Below, piece by piece: positions 1-7,736 of a DNA stretch of 21,262 nucleotides; position 1 is the stretch's first letter, and every line of letters begins with the position of its first letter. This DNA comes from JAVBLQ01 sp031553435 (lineage in GTDB: Bacteria; Bacteroidota; Bacteroidia; Bacteroidales; Azobacteroidaceae). The notes under the pieces are model-generated. The model was not told where the DNA came from. It searched no databases and saw only the letters and a program-made list of their open reading frames with translations. Position numbers and translations under genes: made by a program. The stretch lies in NCBI GenBank assembly GCA_031553435.1, contig JAVBLQ010000120.1, positions 1 to 21,262 of the forward strand, in the 5' to 3' direction.

Positions 1-1
1 A

Positions 2-283
2 TCGTACAAAGTGGATATTCATCCCAATTTCGACGGGCATGTACATTCCGCAACACTAAAGTCTGCATCGACAGAAACGGTTGATTTCACGTTTAACAAA
101 TCGTGGGATGTGTCGGGACAGAAAAATGCGGATATTCATCACCACGAAATCATAATCCCTGCTAATGCTACCCCAGGCAACTACCACCTGATGGTCTACT
201 GCACGGATGTTGCCGGAAATGAGGCTCATCTTGCACGGAACATTGTTTTGAGTAGGGAAGGTGGTGAAGAGCATGAACATTGA
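2..283 (+). CDS. DUF4625-domain protein, 5' end outside the window
   Basis: The frame is open from base 2 to the TGA at 281-283, so the start lies upstream of the window. A GTG at 11 is in frame but is probably internal. The visible part (about 93 residues) has the beta-rich, His-dotted look of Bacteroidetes DUF4625 proteins: an NFDGHVHS segment, a DIHHHEI segment, a PGNYHLMVYCTDVAGNEA strand pair typical of an Ig-like fold, and an acidic His tail (GGEEHEH). Members of this family are usually secreted or lipid-anchored. Their function is not established, and the His clusters suggest metal binding (inference). It is convergent with the TonB-dependent receptor, sharing a terminator hairpin, and both that receptor and the small protein behind it fit a metal-handling theme. 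Confidence 0.75.
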   Translation, partial: SYKVDIHPNFDGHVHSATLKSASTETVDFTFNKSWDVSGQKNADIHHHEIIIPANATPGNYHLMVYCTDVAGNEAHLARNIVLSREGGEEHEH

Positions 284-309
284 GAATCATCCGGTACAAT
301 TGTATTGAA

Positions 310-354
310 AAAAATCCATAGAGGTTGAATCAGAATCAATCTCTATGGATTTTT
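310..354. terminator. bidirectional intrinsic terminator
   Basis: A 14-bp perfect stem (AAAAATCCATAGAG at 310-323 with its complement at 341-354) continues through five inner pairs, one of them G-U, to a short loop. The A-run on the left and T-run on the right let it act on both strands. It sits between the convergent DUF4625 and TonB-receptor genes. Confidence 0.85.
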
Positions 355-369
355 GTCATTTAATATAAA

Positions 370-2646
370 TCACAGCGTAAACTTGATTCCGGCAAAGTAA
401 CTTCGCGGATATACCGGTCCGTAAATATATCCGGCATCACGTTCAGGTCCTTTATCAAAGTCGCTTTGATAGGAATTAAACAGGTTTTCCATTCCTGTAT
501 ACAGCATCATCTCCAGATCTCCTTTCAACTCGAATGTATAAGACAATTTCGCATTGGCATCAAAAAAATCAGGAGTTGTTTTAAGCTGGTCTTGAGCGAT
601 ATATCCGGCATAGTGTTGTACAAGCATGTCTCCGGTATAAGTTCCGGAAAGGGAAATCGAAAAATCCTCAAACGGTGTAAGTATTCCGGTGAAATAGCCA
701 TACACATCGGGGGTCCTCAACATTTTCTTTGTAGGTTCCACTTCTTCACTCCAGGCATCGGGTAATTCCTTATATTGGCTGCGTTGAAAAGTAAACCCGG
801 CTTGCAGTTGATAATTCGCATTGAAAGTAACTTTTCCCTCCAGATTAATACCCTTGACAACGGCTCCGGAAGTATTGGTCTTTTCATGAATAATATTGCC
901 TGCAGCATCTGTTCGTTTGTACACTTCGGTAAATACATCCTGCAAATCGGTATAAAATCCTTCTATCAACAAGTTGGTTTGTACCGAGCCGAACATGTGG
1001 TACAAATCCGCCGACCCACTGTAACTGCGCGACCGTTCGGGTTTCAAATCAGGGTCTATTTCCAGTAAAATCACTTTACCTCCTGCGGCTGAAATATGTA
1101 AATCTTCGGAGAATGTTTGCGGCGCGCGGAAGCCTTCGGCATAACTCACCCGAAATCCGATGTCCCTTTTCGGATTGTACCGCAAATTGATACGTGGACT
1201 GAAAACAGGGTCGTTCATCATATTGTGTTTATCCAACCGGGCTCCCAGCAAGATACTGAACCGTTCGTTTTTCCACTCATTCTGGAGGAACAGGCTTCCC
1301 ATGCGTACAATTTGATCGGTATGTTGGTTATAGCCAGTCTGTTCATCTTTCAGTTGGTCGAAATTGTATTCGACACCGCCAATCAGGGTTGCAGGCATAA
1401 ATCCTAATTTATTGAAATCATAAGAATATTGTACCCCTCCGTCAGCTGTCAAATCGGTAGTCGTTCCATAGGCGTTAGGATCTTTTCCTGCTCCGTAATA
1501 ACTTTTTCTGTCCGTATATTGAGTTGCAGCATAAATGCTCAATTTTTGTTTGTAGTCGGAAGAGAACAGGTCATATTTGACCCCGCCTCCGTTGATATCG
1601 TGTTCCAGTTGTTCGGCAATGTCGGCTTCATGCGGAGGTAAATCCAACCGGTTTCCTCCCCTGCGGTATTCGTTAATGTTATGATATTCCAACATGAGTT
1701 TCGACATTTTGGTAGGCTTGTAATAACCTCTGAAACCTACTGTAGTCCCGGCAAGTTTAGGAAGTTCCGTATAGCCGTCTTCGTCCGCATCATACGGATT
1801 GCGGTGGTTGACAGTTCCAAAAAGGAAAACGCCTGCACTGTAATCGTCATTAACCAAAGAGGCATTCAGATTGGTCGAATTTTCGGCGGCATCTCCTCCA
1901 ATCATAGTCAGGTTGTGGGACAACATTCCGGAGTTTTTGACGGGTTCTTTGGTAATAATATTGATAATTCCGGCAATGGCATTTGCACCGTAAAGTGCAG
2001 AACCACCGCCACGGATAACTTCCACACGGTCAATCATCCCGGATGGAATCTGTTCGATGCCATACACTCCGGTGAGGGCGCTGACAATCGGCCGGCTGTC
2101 TATCAGTAATTGGGAATATTGTCCCTCCAGACCGTTGATGCGAACCTGTTGGTATCCACAGTTCTGGCAGTTGTTTTCCACCCGTAATCCCGGCATATAG
2201 CACAAACCTTCGGCAAGGTTGTTGGAATTGGTTATTTCCATGGTTTTCGGACTGAGCAGACTAACGATTACCGGCGCTTCTTTACGTGAAGTTTCGAAAC
2301 GGTTGGCCGATACTACCACTTCTTCCAGATACAGAGATTCCTCTTGCAGTATAAGTGTTATTTCAGTAGTCTGCCCTTTCCCGACATTCAATGGTCGTTC
2401 CGTAGTTTTGTAGCCGATAGAACTTGCCACAACGATATATTTTCCTTCTTTTAATTTCGGGAGGGTAAAATGTCCGTGCTCATCGCTTGTTGTTCCGATA
2501 GCCGTTCCTTTGATTCCTACAGATATGTACGGTAAATGTTCTCCCTTTTTGTCTAAAATATGACCTTTGATATCGTAATTAATCGTGTTGGCATAGCCGA
2601 ATGTTGCCGTACAAAAGTACAGCAGGATAATATATATTGATTTCAT
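370..2646 (-). CDS. TonB-dependent outer-membrane receptor (probable metal or metal-complex uptake)
   Basis: A 758-residue outer-membrane receptor. A signal peptide (about residues 1-19) is followed by a carboxypeptidase-regulatory-like/CarbopepD domain (about 24-102), a TonB-box-like EEVVVSANR (108-116), a plug domain (about 120-235) with LIDSRPI and the conserved VEVIRGGGSALYGANAIAGIINIIT block, and a 22-strand-type barrel ending in an aromatic strand (YFAGIKFTL). The plug carries CQNC at 160-163, next to GYQQVRINGLEGQYSQ. Length and domain order are normal. It lies downstream of a His-rich small membrane protein on the same strand (165-bp gap) and convergent with a DUF4625 gene. No SusD partner is present, which argues against glycan uptake. 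Zinc or copper uptake is inferred from the His-rich neighbours; heme or cobalamin is not excluded. Confidence 0.9.
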   Translation of the reverse strand: MKSIYIILLYFCTATFGYANTINYDIKGHILDKKGEHLPYISVGIKGTAIGTTSDEHGHFTLPKLKEGKYIVVASSIGYKTTERPLNVGKGQTTEITLILQEESLYLEEVVVSANRFETSRKEAPVIVSLLSPKTMEITNSNNLAEGLCYMPGLRVENNCQNCGYQQVRINGLEGQYSQLLIDSRPIVSALTGVYGIEQIPSGMIDRVEVIRGGGSALYGANAIAGIINIITKEPVKNSGMLSHNLTMIGGDAAENSTNLNASLVNDDYSAGVFLFGTVNHRNPYDADEDGYTELPKLAGTTVGFRGYYKPTKMSKLMLEYHNINEYRRGGNRLDLPPHEADIAEQLEHDINGGGVKYDLFSSDYKQKLSIYAATQYTDRKSYYGAGKDPNAYGTTTDLTADGGVQYSYDFNKLGFMPATLIGGVEYNFDQLKDEQTGYNQHTDQIVRMGSLFLQNEWKNERFSILLGARLDKHNMMNDPVFSPRINLRYNPKRDIGFRVSYAEGFRAPQTFSEDLHISAAGGKVILLEIDPDLKPERSRSYSGSADLYHMFGSVQTNLLIEGFYTDLQDVFTEVYKRTDAAGNIIHEKTNTSGAVVKGINLEGKVTFNANYQLQAGFTFQRSQYKELPDAWSEEVEPTKKMLRTPDVYGYFTGILTPFEDFSISLSGTYTGDMLVQHYAGYIAQDQLKTTPDFFDANAKLSYTFELKGDLEMMLYTGMENLFNSYQSDFDKGPERDAGYIYGPVYPRSYFAGIKFTL

Positions 2647-2735
2647 ATGTATTTTTTAATTGAATAATATAGATTGATAATTCAGGGTATTAACCTGTTA
2701 TAAAATGGGATACCTATATACGGAATCCACCATTC

Positions 2736-2763
2736 TCTCATTATGGTATTAAAACCAATGAGA
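2736..2763. promoter_or_regulatory. inverted repeat between the His-rich gene and the receptor gene
   Basis: TCTCATT (2736-2742) and AATGAGA (2757-2763) form a perfect 7-bp inverted repeat with a 14-nt spacer, in which GGT/ACC can also pair. It lies in the leader of the TonB receptor. It could be an operator, a weak attenuator or an mRNA stability hairpin; the sequence does not decide. Confidence 0.25.
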
Positions 2764-2811
2764 AAACAATCCTTTTGATAAATCAAAAAGCGTAAAGTAA
2801 ATCGTGGAAAA

Positions 2812-3165
2812 TTAAGCTACAGGAGGGCCTCGTAGTGAATAGGTGTACGAATTTCCCCGGGAAAGAGGAGGAACGGGAAGTTCTGTCGCATAAATGACGA
2901 GAGCAGGTTGGATTACAGGTTCAATTACAGGTGAAGTAATCTCTCCCGTAGTATTGAAATGCGACAGTTGTGAAATTAATTGAATCTGGCCGGAAGTGTG
3001 TCCGTGCTTGGGTGTTCCGTCATCATTCTTCTGGAACGGGTGAGAATGCACAATGGTCACCCCGTTAATCACGTGACTATGTGTGAAAAAGGAGATGCTG
3101 CAATAATAGGCCAGGAATAAGGCCAGCAGCGAAAACTTAAATCCGTTTTTTACGTAACTCAACAA
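2812..3165 (-). CDS. small His-rich membrane/periplasmic protein with C-terminal RGPP motif
   Basis: A 117-residue protein with one N-terminal hydrophobic segment (about 10-27) that could be a signal anchor. It is followed by a His-rich stretch with HSH (29-31), HSH (40-42) and HGH (54-56), plus H69, and a Pro-rich tail ending SLRGPPVA. Paired HxH motifs suggest binding of zinc, copper or nickel (inference). I recall small Bacteroidetes proteins with an RGPP-type tail next to TonB receptors, but I cannot name a function. The frame contains no Met codon; the only plausible starts are tandem TTG codons at 3165 and 3162, just after an in-frame TAA. An exact TAnnTTTG -7 box about 25 bp upstream supports this start. 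It lies upstream of, and co-directional with, the receptor gene. Confidence 0.65.
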   Translation of the reverse strand: MLSYVKNGFKFSLLALFLAYYCSISFFTHSHVINGVTIVHSHPFQKNDDGTPKHGHTSGQIQLISQLSHFNTTGEITSPVIEPVIQPALVIYATELPVPPLSRGNSYTYSLRGPPVA

Positions 3166-3189
3166 CTTCTTTTCTTACTTTTTCCACCA

Positions 3190-3197
3190 CAAAGTTA
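3190..3197 (-). promoter_or_regulatory. Bacteroidetes -7 promoter box of the His-rich gene
   Basis: TAACTTTG on the minus strand matches TAnnTTTG exactly and predicts transcription starting near 3185, only about 20 nt before the TTG start. No convincing -33 TTTG is visible at the usual 19-21 nt upstream, so an activator or low basal strength is possible. Confidence 0.5.
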
Positions 3198-3247
3198 ATA
3201 AAAAACCGGAAATGAAATCTTTGCTATAAGTTAAATTTCTCAAGAAA

Positions 3248-3286
3248 GAATGCCTTCGGCACGTTGTTCGCGACCGAAGGCAATTC
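3248..3286 (-). terminator. terminator of the perR-katA operon
   Basis: TGCCTTCGG (3251-3259) pairs perfectly with CCGAAGGCA (3274-3282), and the outer GAAT/ATTC extends the stem past one bulged base. On the minus strand the hairpin is followed by a T-rich TTCTTTCTT. It lies 43 bp beyond the catalase stop and separates the catalase from the next gene on the same strand. Confidence 0.75.
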
Positions 3287-3329
3287 CAAAAAATTGTATT
3301 TTTCAAGTATTCAGTAACCCGTTTCGTTT

Positions 3330-4796
3330 TTACCGGGTTGATTTCAAAGCCTCATCAAGGCTGATTCCTAATGCGTTTGCTACTCCCGTTCCATAAGCAG
3401 GGTCTGCCTTATAACAGTTACGGACATGTCGTTGCTTGATGAAAATTTCTGCATCACCCATTGCACGGGCAGTATTTTCAAACAATACCTGTTGCTGTGC
3501 CGGTGACATCAGACGGAACAAATCTCCCGGCTGGCTATAGTAATCATCGTCATATTCACGTTCGTTATAGTTGTAAGCATCGCCGTGAATTTTTAATGGA
3601 GGTTCTTTCTTTTCGGGAGAATCCTGCCATTCGCCGTAGCTGTTGGGCTCATAGCCTAATGTAGAACCATGATTTCCGTCTACACGCATGGCACCATCGC
3701 GATGGAATGCGTGGAACGGGCAACGTGGCTGGTTGACTGGAATCATGTTGTGATTCACTCCCAGACGGTAACGTTGAGCATCGCCATAAGAGAATAAACG
3801 TCCCTGCAACATTTTGTCGGGAGAGAATCCGATACCTTCGACAGTATTCATTGGATTGAAGGCTGATTGCTCTACTTCTGCATAATAATTTTCAGGATTT
3901 CTATTCAATTCCAAAACTCCTACATCAATCAACGGAAATTCTTTTTGTGACCATACTTTAGTTAAATCAAAAGGATTGATACGGTATTCGTCCGCTTCTT
4001 TTTCGGTCATCACCTGTATTTTGAATTCCCAGCGCGGGAAGTCCTTGTTTTCAATGGCATTGTAAAGGTCACGTTGATGCGATTCACGGTCTTTTGCAAC
4101 GATTGCTTCGGCTTCCTGGTCGGTCAGGTTTTTAATGCCCTGCATTGTCTTCAGGTGAAATTTCACCCATGTACGAACATTATCAGCATTGATGAAACTG
4201 TAAGTGTGACTGCCGAATCCGTGCATGTGCCGGTATGAATAAGGAATACCCCGGTCGCTCATCGTAATGGTTACCTGATGCAATGCTTCGGGCAAAAGTG
4301 TCCAGAAATCCCAGTTGTTATTGGCGCTACGGAGATTGGTGCGTGGGTCACGTTTTACCGCATGGTTCAAATCAGGAAACTTCAACGGGTCACGTAAAAA
4401 GAAAACAGGAGTGTTGTTACCAACCAAATCCCAGTTGCCTTCGTCGGTATAGAATTTCATGGCAAAACCACGGATATCACGTTCGGCATCGGCTGCGCCA
4501 CGCTCACCGGCAACAGTCGAAAAACGCAAAAAACAGTCGGTCTTTTTGCCGACTTGAGCAAAAATCGATGCACGGGTATACTTTGTGATGTCGTGCGTTA
4601 CGGTGAAAGTTCCGTAAGCTCCGGAGCCTTTTGCATGCATACGTCTTTCCGGAATCACTTCACGGTCGAAATGTGCGAGTTTTTCCAGAAACCAGGGGTC
4701 TTGTACCAACATCGGGCCGCGCTGTCCCGCAGTTTGCGAATTCTGGTTATCCGCTACGGGACGACCATTGGCTGTTGTCATTTTTTTCTTTTCCAT
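3330..4796 (-). CDS. katA: heme catalase (small-subunit, monofunctional)
   Basis: Catalase decomposes H2O2 to water and oxygen in the cytoplasm. The 488-residue protein has the length of small-subunit catalases. Visible hallmarks are the distal His in RRMHAKGSGAYG (H54), the distal Asn motif GNNTP (about 127-130), and the proximal heme Tyr in RLFSYGDAQRYRLG (Y337). I chose the ATG at 4796 (MEKKKMTT). An in-frame upstream codon at 4829 would overlap the preceding gene and add eleven residues unlike any catalase N-terminus. From 4796 there are 19 bp to the stop of the PerR-like gene, which indicates one operon, repressed by its neighbour and induced by peroxide. A terminator hairpin follows. 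No key residue is missing. Confidence 0.97.
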   Translation of the reverse strand: MEKKKMTTANGRPVADNQNSQTAGQRGPMLVQDPWFLEKLAHFDREVIPERRMHAKGSGAYGTFTVTHDITKYTRASIFAQVGKKTDCFLRFSTVAGERGAADAERDIRGFAMKFYTDEGNWDLVGNNTPVFFLRDPLKFPDLNHAVKRDPRTNLRSANNNWDFWTLLPEALHQVTITMSDRGIPYSYRHMHGFGSHTYSFINADNVRTWVKFHLKTMQGIKNLTDQEAEAIVAKDRESHQRDLYNAIENKDFPRWEFKIQVMTEKEADEYRINPFDLTKVWSQKEFPLIDVGVLELNRNPENYYAEVEQSAFNPMNTVEGIGFSPDKMLQGRLFSYGDAQRYRLGVNHNMIPVNQPRCPFHAFHRDGAMRVDGNHGSTLGYEPNSYGEWQDSPEKKEPPLKIHGDAYNYNEREYDDDYYSQPGDLFRLMSPAQQQVLFENTARAMGDAEIFIKQRHVRNCYKADPAYGTGVANALGISLDEALKSTR

Positions 4797-4815
4797 GGCT
4801 GTAATTAGTTTAAAA

Positions 4816-5211
4816 TTATTTTTTAGCAAATATCTGTACTGAAATTTGTTCTATATCCAAATCCTTGAAATGTCCTTTTTTTAACCGGTTTTTAATCAAT
4901 TCGGTCAGTTCTTCATCTACATAGTCGAGTATTTTATTCTCGTCCATATAAATATGATGATGTATTGTGGGAGTTATATCGTAATATGATTTCCCGCTTG
5001 GGTGATTAAGGAGAGATACCAAGTCCGCTGCGCAAAACGAATCGAGAATTCTGTAAATGGTAGATACTGTGATACAAGGGTTCTTTGCCTGCACTTTTTT
5101 TATGATTTCATCTATCGGGGCATGACCTGATTCTTCCAGCACTTCATAAACGAGTTGCCTTTGAGGAGTTGCTTTTATACCTTTCGCACGGATTTTTTCT
5201 GCAGTATCCAT
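4816..5211 (-). CDS. perR: PerR-like Fur-family peroxide-responsive repressor
   Basis: A 131-residue Fur-superfamily regulator. The N-terminal winged helix (about 1-80) contains KATPQRQLVYEVL and the recognition-helix region TVSTIYRILDSF. The dimerisation domain starts with the metal-binding HHHIYMD (H84-H86, D90) and includes H114. The structural-zinc CxxC pairs of classical Fur/PerR are absent: the position that usually reads HxHxxCxxC is HHHIYMDEN, and only C46 and C60 exist. I believe other Bacteroidetes members also lack CxxC. Peroxide sensing rather than iron sensing is inferred from the 19-bp linkage to the catalase gene directly downstream. A Bacteroidetes promoter lies just upstream. 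Confidence 0.85.
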   Translation of the reverse strand: MDTAEKIRAKGIKATPQRQLVYEVLEESGHAPIDEIIKKVQAKNPCITVSTIYRILDSFCAADLVSLLNHPSGKSYYDITPTIHHHIYMDENKILDYVDEELTELIKNRLKKGHFKDLDIEQISVQIFAKK

Positions 5212-5230
5212 TATTGGAATAATTATATCA

Positions 5231-5262
5231 CAAAGTAAATGATAATTTGTTGCAACTGCAAA
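5231..5262 (-). promoter_or_regulatory. promoter of the perR-katA operon
   Basis: On the minus strand TTTG (5259-5262) is followed after 20 nt by TTACTTTG (5231-5238), seven of eight matches to TAnnTTTG, which is the Bacteroidetes -33/-7 layout. The spacer holds AAATGATAATTT (5238-5249), whose outer four bases are palindromic, a possible autoregulatory operator. Predicted leader is about 15-20 nt. Confidence 0.5.
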
Positions 5263-5317
5263 TTTAATTCATTTATTTTGATAGTATAATCTGCATCTTT
5301 AGATTATGAGTTGTTCG

Positions 5318-5488
5318 TTATTTTTCTATATTCTCCTTTTTCAAAATGTCCAGGAAAGGTGTTGCCTGATTGCGTGTCTTCATTTCCCACGACAGATATA
5401 TATTTTGCCAGTCCATTCCAGCTTTCTTATAATCATGGTGTTTATAATCGTGTCCAATATAAAGATTGAGATTTTTATTATTTACGAG
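5318..5488 (-). pseudogene. C-terminal fragment of an unidentified protein
   Basis: Between the cation-transporter stop and the perR promoter, one minus-strand frame is open for about 56 codons and ends in TAA at 5318-5320. It contains segments such as LYIGHDYKHHDYKKAGMDW and SWEMKTRNQATPFLDILKK, rich in W, Y and charged residues and unlike random AT-rich translation. There is no start codon near its 5' end, and it overlaps the last bases of the transporter gene. A Met at GMDW would give only about 32 residues. I do not recognise the family. The likely reading is the tail of a gene whose front part was deleted when the transporter gene was brought next to it. Confidence 0.4.
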
Positions 5489-6275
5489 CTAACCGCAAGA
5501 TTTTGTACGCACCAAGCATTACGAGGATAAAAACGATAGCGCCAACAATCAAGTCCGGATAACGTGAATTAAGAAAATGCACCAAAATCCCCGCTACAAT
5601 TACTCCTGCGTTTATAATTACATCGTTGGAAGAGAAAATGACAGTCGCTCTTATGTGAGCCTCTTTACTTTTACTCTTCAATAATAAGTACAGACAGACA
5701 ATGTTGGCAATTAAGGCTAAAAATGAAACTATAATCATGGTTTGAAAATCCGGCATTTGTTCTACACCGACAAATCTCCTCACGACTTCCACAATGCCGA
5801 CTAAAGCAAGTATAATCTGGAAAAATCCTGCGAATTTCGCTACATTTTTCTTCCTTTGTATAGAGGTACCAACGGCTATTAACGCAAGTCCGTAAACGAT
5901 ACTGTCAGCAAGCATATCCAGACTGTCGGCGACAAGCCCCATTGATCTGTATATTAAACCCGAAATACCTTCAATGGCAAAAAACGCAAAATTGATAATC
6001 AAAACCACCCAAAGTATCTTCTGCTCATTCCTTTGATTTCCGGTGAGTTGAATGTTCTCAACGGTAACAGTATCTATGAATTTTGTATCAAAATTCAATT
6101 CGTCAAGTCGTTTAAAAACTTCAAGATGATCGCCTGTATGAAAAACATCCAGTATTCTATTAGGTATATCAAATTCAAGCAATTCAATGTTTCCTAAACC
6201 TTCGAGTTTCATCCGGATTATCTGCTCTTCCGAAGGACAATCCATTTTGCTGATTTTGAATGTTGTTTTTTGCAT
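5478..6275 (-). CDS. cation diffusion facilitator transporter with N-terminal HMA-like domain
   Basis: A 265-residue inner-membrane protein. Residues 1-72 look like a heavy-metal-associated ferredoxin-like fold, but the metal site MxCxxC is reduced to MDCPSEE (one Cys, C13). About six transmembrane helices follow (from residue 87 to the end). The CDF metal site is visible as DSLDMLAD (D117, D120, D124) in helix 2. The helix-5 site reads FSSNDVIINAG, with D218 kept and the usual His four residues earlier replaced by Phe. The C-terminal cytoplasmic domain of typical CDF proteins is absent; the protein ends right after the last helix. The likely role is efflux of a divalent cation such as zinc, with the specific metal unknown. 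An exact -7 box lies at 6293-6300. Confidence 0.8.
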   Translation of the reverse strand: MQKTTFKISKMDCPSEEQIIRMKLEGLGNIELLEFDIPNRILDVFHTGDHLEVFKRLDELNFDTKFIDTVTVENIQLTGNQRNEQKILWVVLIINFAFFAIEGISGLIYRSMGLVADSLDMLADSIVYGLALIAVGTSIQRKKNVAKFAGFFQIILALVGIVEVVRRFVGVEQMPDFQTMIIVSFLALIANIVCLYLLLKSKSKEAHIRATVIFSSNDVIINAGVIVAGILVHFLNSRYPDLIVGAIVFILVMLGAYKILRLARK

Positions 6276-6292
6276 ATTCCTCTTTATTGCTG

Positions 6293-6300
6293 CAAATTTA
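6293..6300 (-). promoter_or_regulatory. -7 promoter box of the cation transporter gene
   Basis: TAAATTTG on the minus strand is an exact TAnnTTTG, about 17 bp before the ATG. No -33 box was found at normal distance. A 7-bp inverted repeat (TTGCTGC 6287-6293, GCAGCAA 6326-6332) brackets the promoter and could bind a metal-responsive regulator. Confidence 0.35.
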
Positions 6301-6438
6301 TTAAATTTTAAATTGGTTTAGAGAAGCAGCAAACTTACCGCCATTCCCGCCATTCTTAAAACCGTTTAATTTCAGATACTCCTTTTTTCTTTTTTGAAGC
6401 AATAGAACTAAGAATAATATGCTATAAAATCATCTGTC

Positions 6439-7443
6439 CTACGGTGTATAACGGATTTCGTTCTTTAATTCCTTTCCGTCCCGAAAATCAATTATATTTT
6501 GTAATGTGGTTTCAGCGATATTCTCCATGGCTTCTTTGGTAAAAAATGCCTGGTGAGAAGTGACGATCACATTGTTGAAGGTAAGCAAACGTGCCAAAAT
6601 ATCGTCTGTCATCACCATATCCGAACGATCTTCGTAGAAATATGCCGTTTCTTCTTCGTAAACATCCAATCCGGCAAATCCGATTTTTTTACTCTTGAGT
6701 CCGGCAATCAAGGCTGTTGTATGAATTAATTTCCCTCTTCCTGTATTGATGATCATCACTCCCCGCTTCATTTGATCAATAGCTGCTTTATCAATCATAT
6801 GTTCCGTTTCTTTCGTCAAAGGACAATGTAGTGATATAATATCTGATTGGGCATAAAGCGTATTCAAAGGAACATAGGAAATTCCTGCTTCCTTAGCAAA
6901 TTTCGTATCCGGATACAAGTCATAGGCCAAAATTTTCATACCAAATCCGAGCAGTATTTTGATCAACGTTTTTCCAATTTTACCGGTACCTACTACTCCG
7001 GCTGTTTTCCCACACATATCAAATCCTTGGAAACCACCCAAAGAAAAATTACCATCCCTGGTTCGCCAAAATGCCCTGTGTATTTTACGATTCAGGCACA
7101 ACATCAAGGCAACCGTATGTTCGGCCACTGCATGAGGCGAATATTCGGGTACACGCACGACCGGAATTTTACCGGAAGCAGCTGCAATATCTACGTTATT
7201 AAATCCGGCACATCGCAATGCTATCAACTTAACACCCATCCGGTAAAGCTCGTCAATCACTTTGGAATCCACCATGGCGTTGACAAAAATACAAACAATG
7301 TCAAAGCCTGCAGCCAATATGACATTTTTCCTGTTCAGGTGTTCGTTAAAATAGGATATATCAAATCCGAACTTTTTATTGATCCGGCCAAATATTTCTT
7401 CATCATATGGCTTACAATCAAAAAGGGCTATTTTATATGACAT
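6439..7443 (-). CDS. ldhA: NAD-dependent D-lactate dehydrogenase
   Basis: A 334-residue member of the D-isomer 2-hydroxyacid dehydrogenase family, converting pyruvate to D-lactate with NADH in fermentation. The Rossmann motif GTGKIG is at 152-157, followed by D175 (AYDLYP), which selects NAD over NADP. The catalytic Arg is R236 in NTGRG, Glu is E265 in VYEEE, and the catalytic His is H297 in SHQAF. These positions agree within one residue with Lactobacillus D-LDH numbering. The EEETAYFYEDRS segment is typical of true D-lactate dehydrogenases rather than phosphoglycerate or glyoxylate enzymes. It is a stand-alone gene: 163 bp separate it from the transporter gene downstream, and the region upstream holds only broken genes. 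Confidence 0.95.
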   Translation of the reverse strand: MSYKIALFDCKPYDEEIFGRINKKFGFDISYFNEHLNRKNVILAAGFDIVCIFVNAMVDSKVIDELYRMGVKLIALRCAGFNNVDIAAASGKIPVVRVPEYSPHAVAEHTVALMLCLNRKIHRAFWRTRDGNFSLGGFQGFDMCGKTAGVVGTGKIGKTLIKILLGFGMKILAYDLYPDTKFAKEAGISYVPLNTLYAQSDIISLHCPLTKETEHMIDKAAIDQMKRGVMIINTGRGKLIHTTALIAGLKSKKIGFAGLDVYEEETAYFYEDRSDMVMTDDILARLLTFNNVIVTSHQAFFTKEAMENIAETTLQNIIDFRDGKELKNEIRYTP

Positions 7444-7671
7444 GACTTTTCTTTTATACGGTAAGACAATTTATGATAATAACAGCAAAAAGTACGGTTT
7501 AGTTTATACCTAATTTTAATTGAAGAGTGTCAACAACAATTCTGTTCAAATTCACAATCTTCATTTTCTTTTTCTACCTCAATGGATTGTATTCTCCGTC
7601 CATCATCAACAGAGGGAAAACAATGGCGCTGGTTAAGTCGGGGATATGGTGGGAAGGGCTATTTTTTTGTT

Positions 7672-7730
7672 ATACAATCCCTATAGCTTCAAGAAGAGCA
7701 GCTACTTTGGGTTTGCAGATTAATTTCCAT
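7672..7730 (-). pseudogene. remnant of a DUF1858 gene
   Basis: An ATG at 7730 begins MEINLQTQ and hits a TGA at 7689-7691. Moving one frame at the eighth or ninth codon gives VAALLEAIGIV, then a TAA at 7670-7672. Together these match the start of DUF1858 proteins, which open with a MEI.L.TKV..LLEAYP-like segment. The rest of the roughly 70-residue domain is not recognisable downstream. The fragment lies 6 bp after the DUF438 remnant, and DUF1858 and DUF438 genes commonly sit together in Bacteroidetes (recollection). The region 7444-7671 beyond it has no recognisable gene. Confidence 0.55.
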
Positions 7731-7736
7731 GATAAT

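Noticed and set aside
5306..5530. Plus-strand open frame of 74 codons over the perR-transporter gap
   Set aside because: It is Phe/Ile-rich, overlaps the transporter gene's 3' end, and the opposite strand gives a much more protein-like reading.
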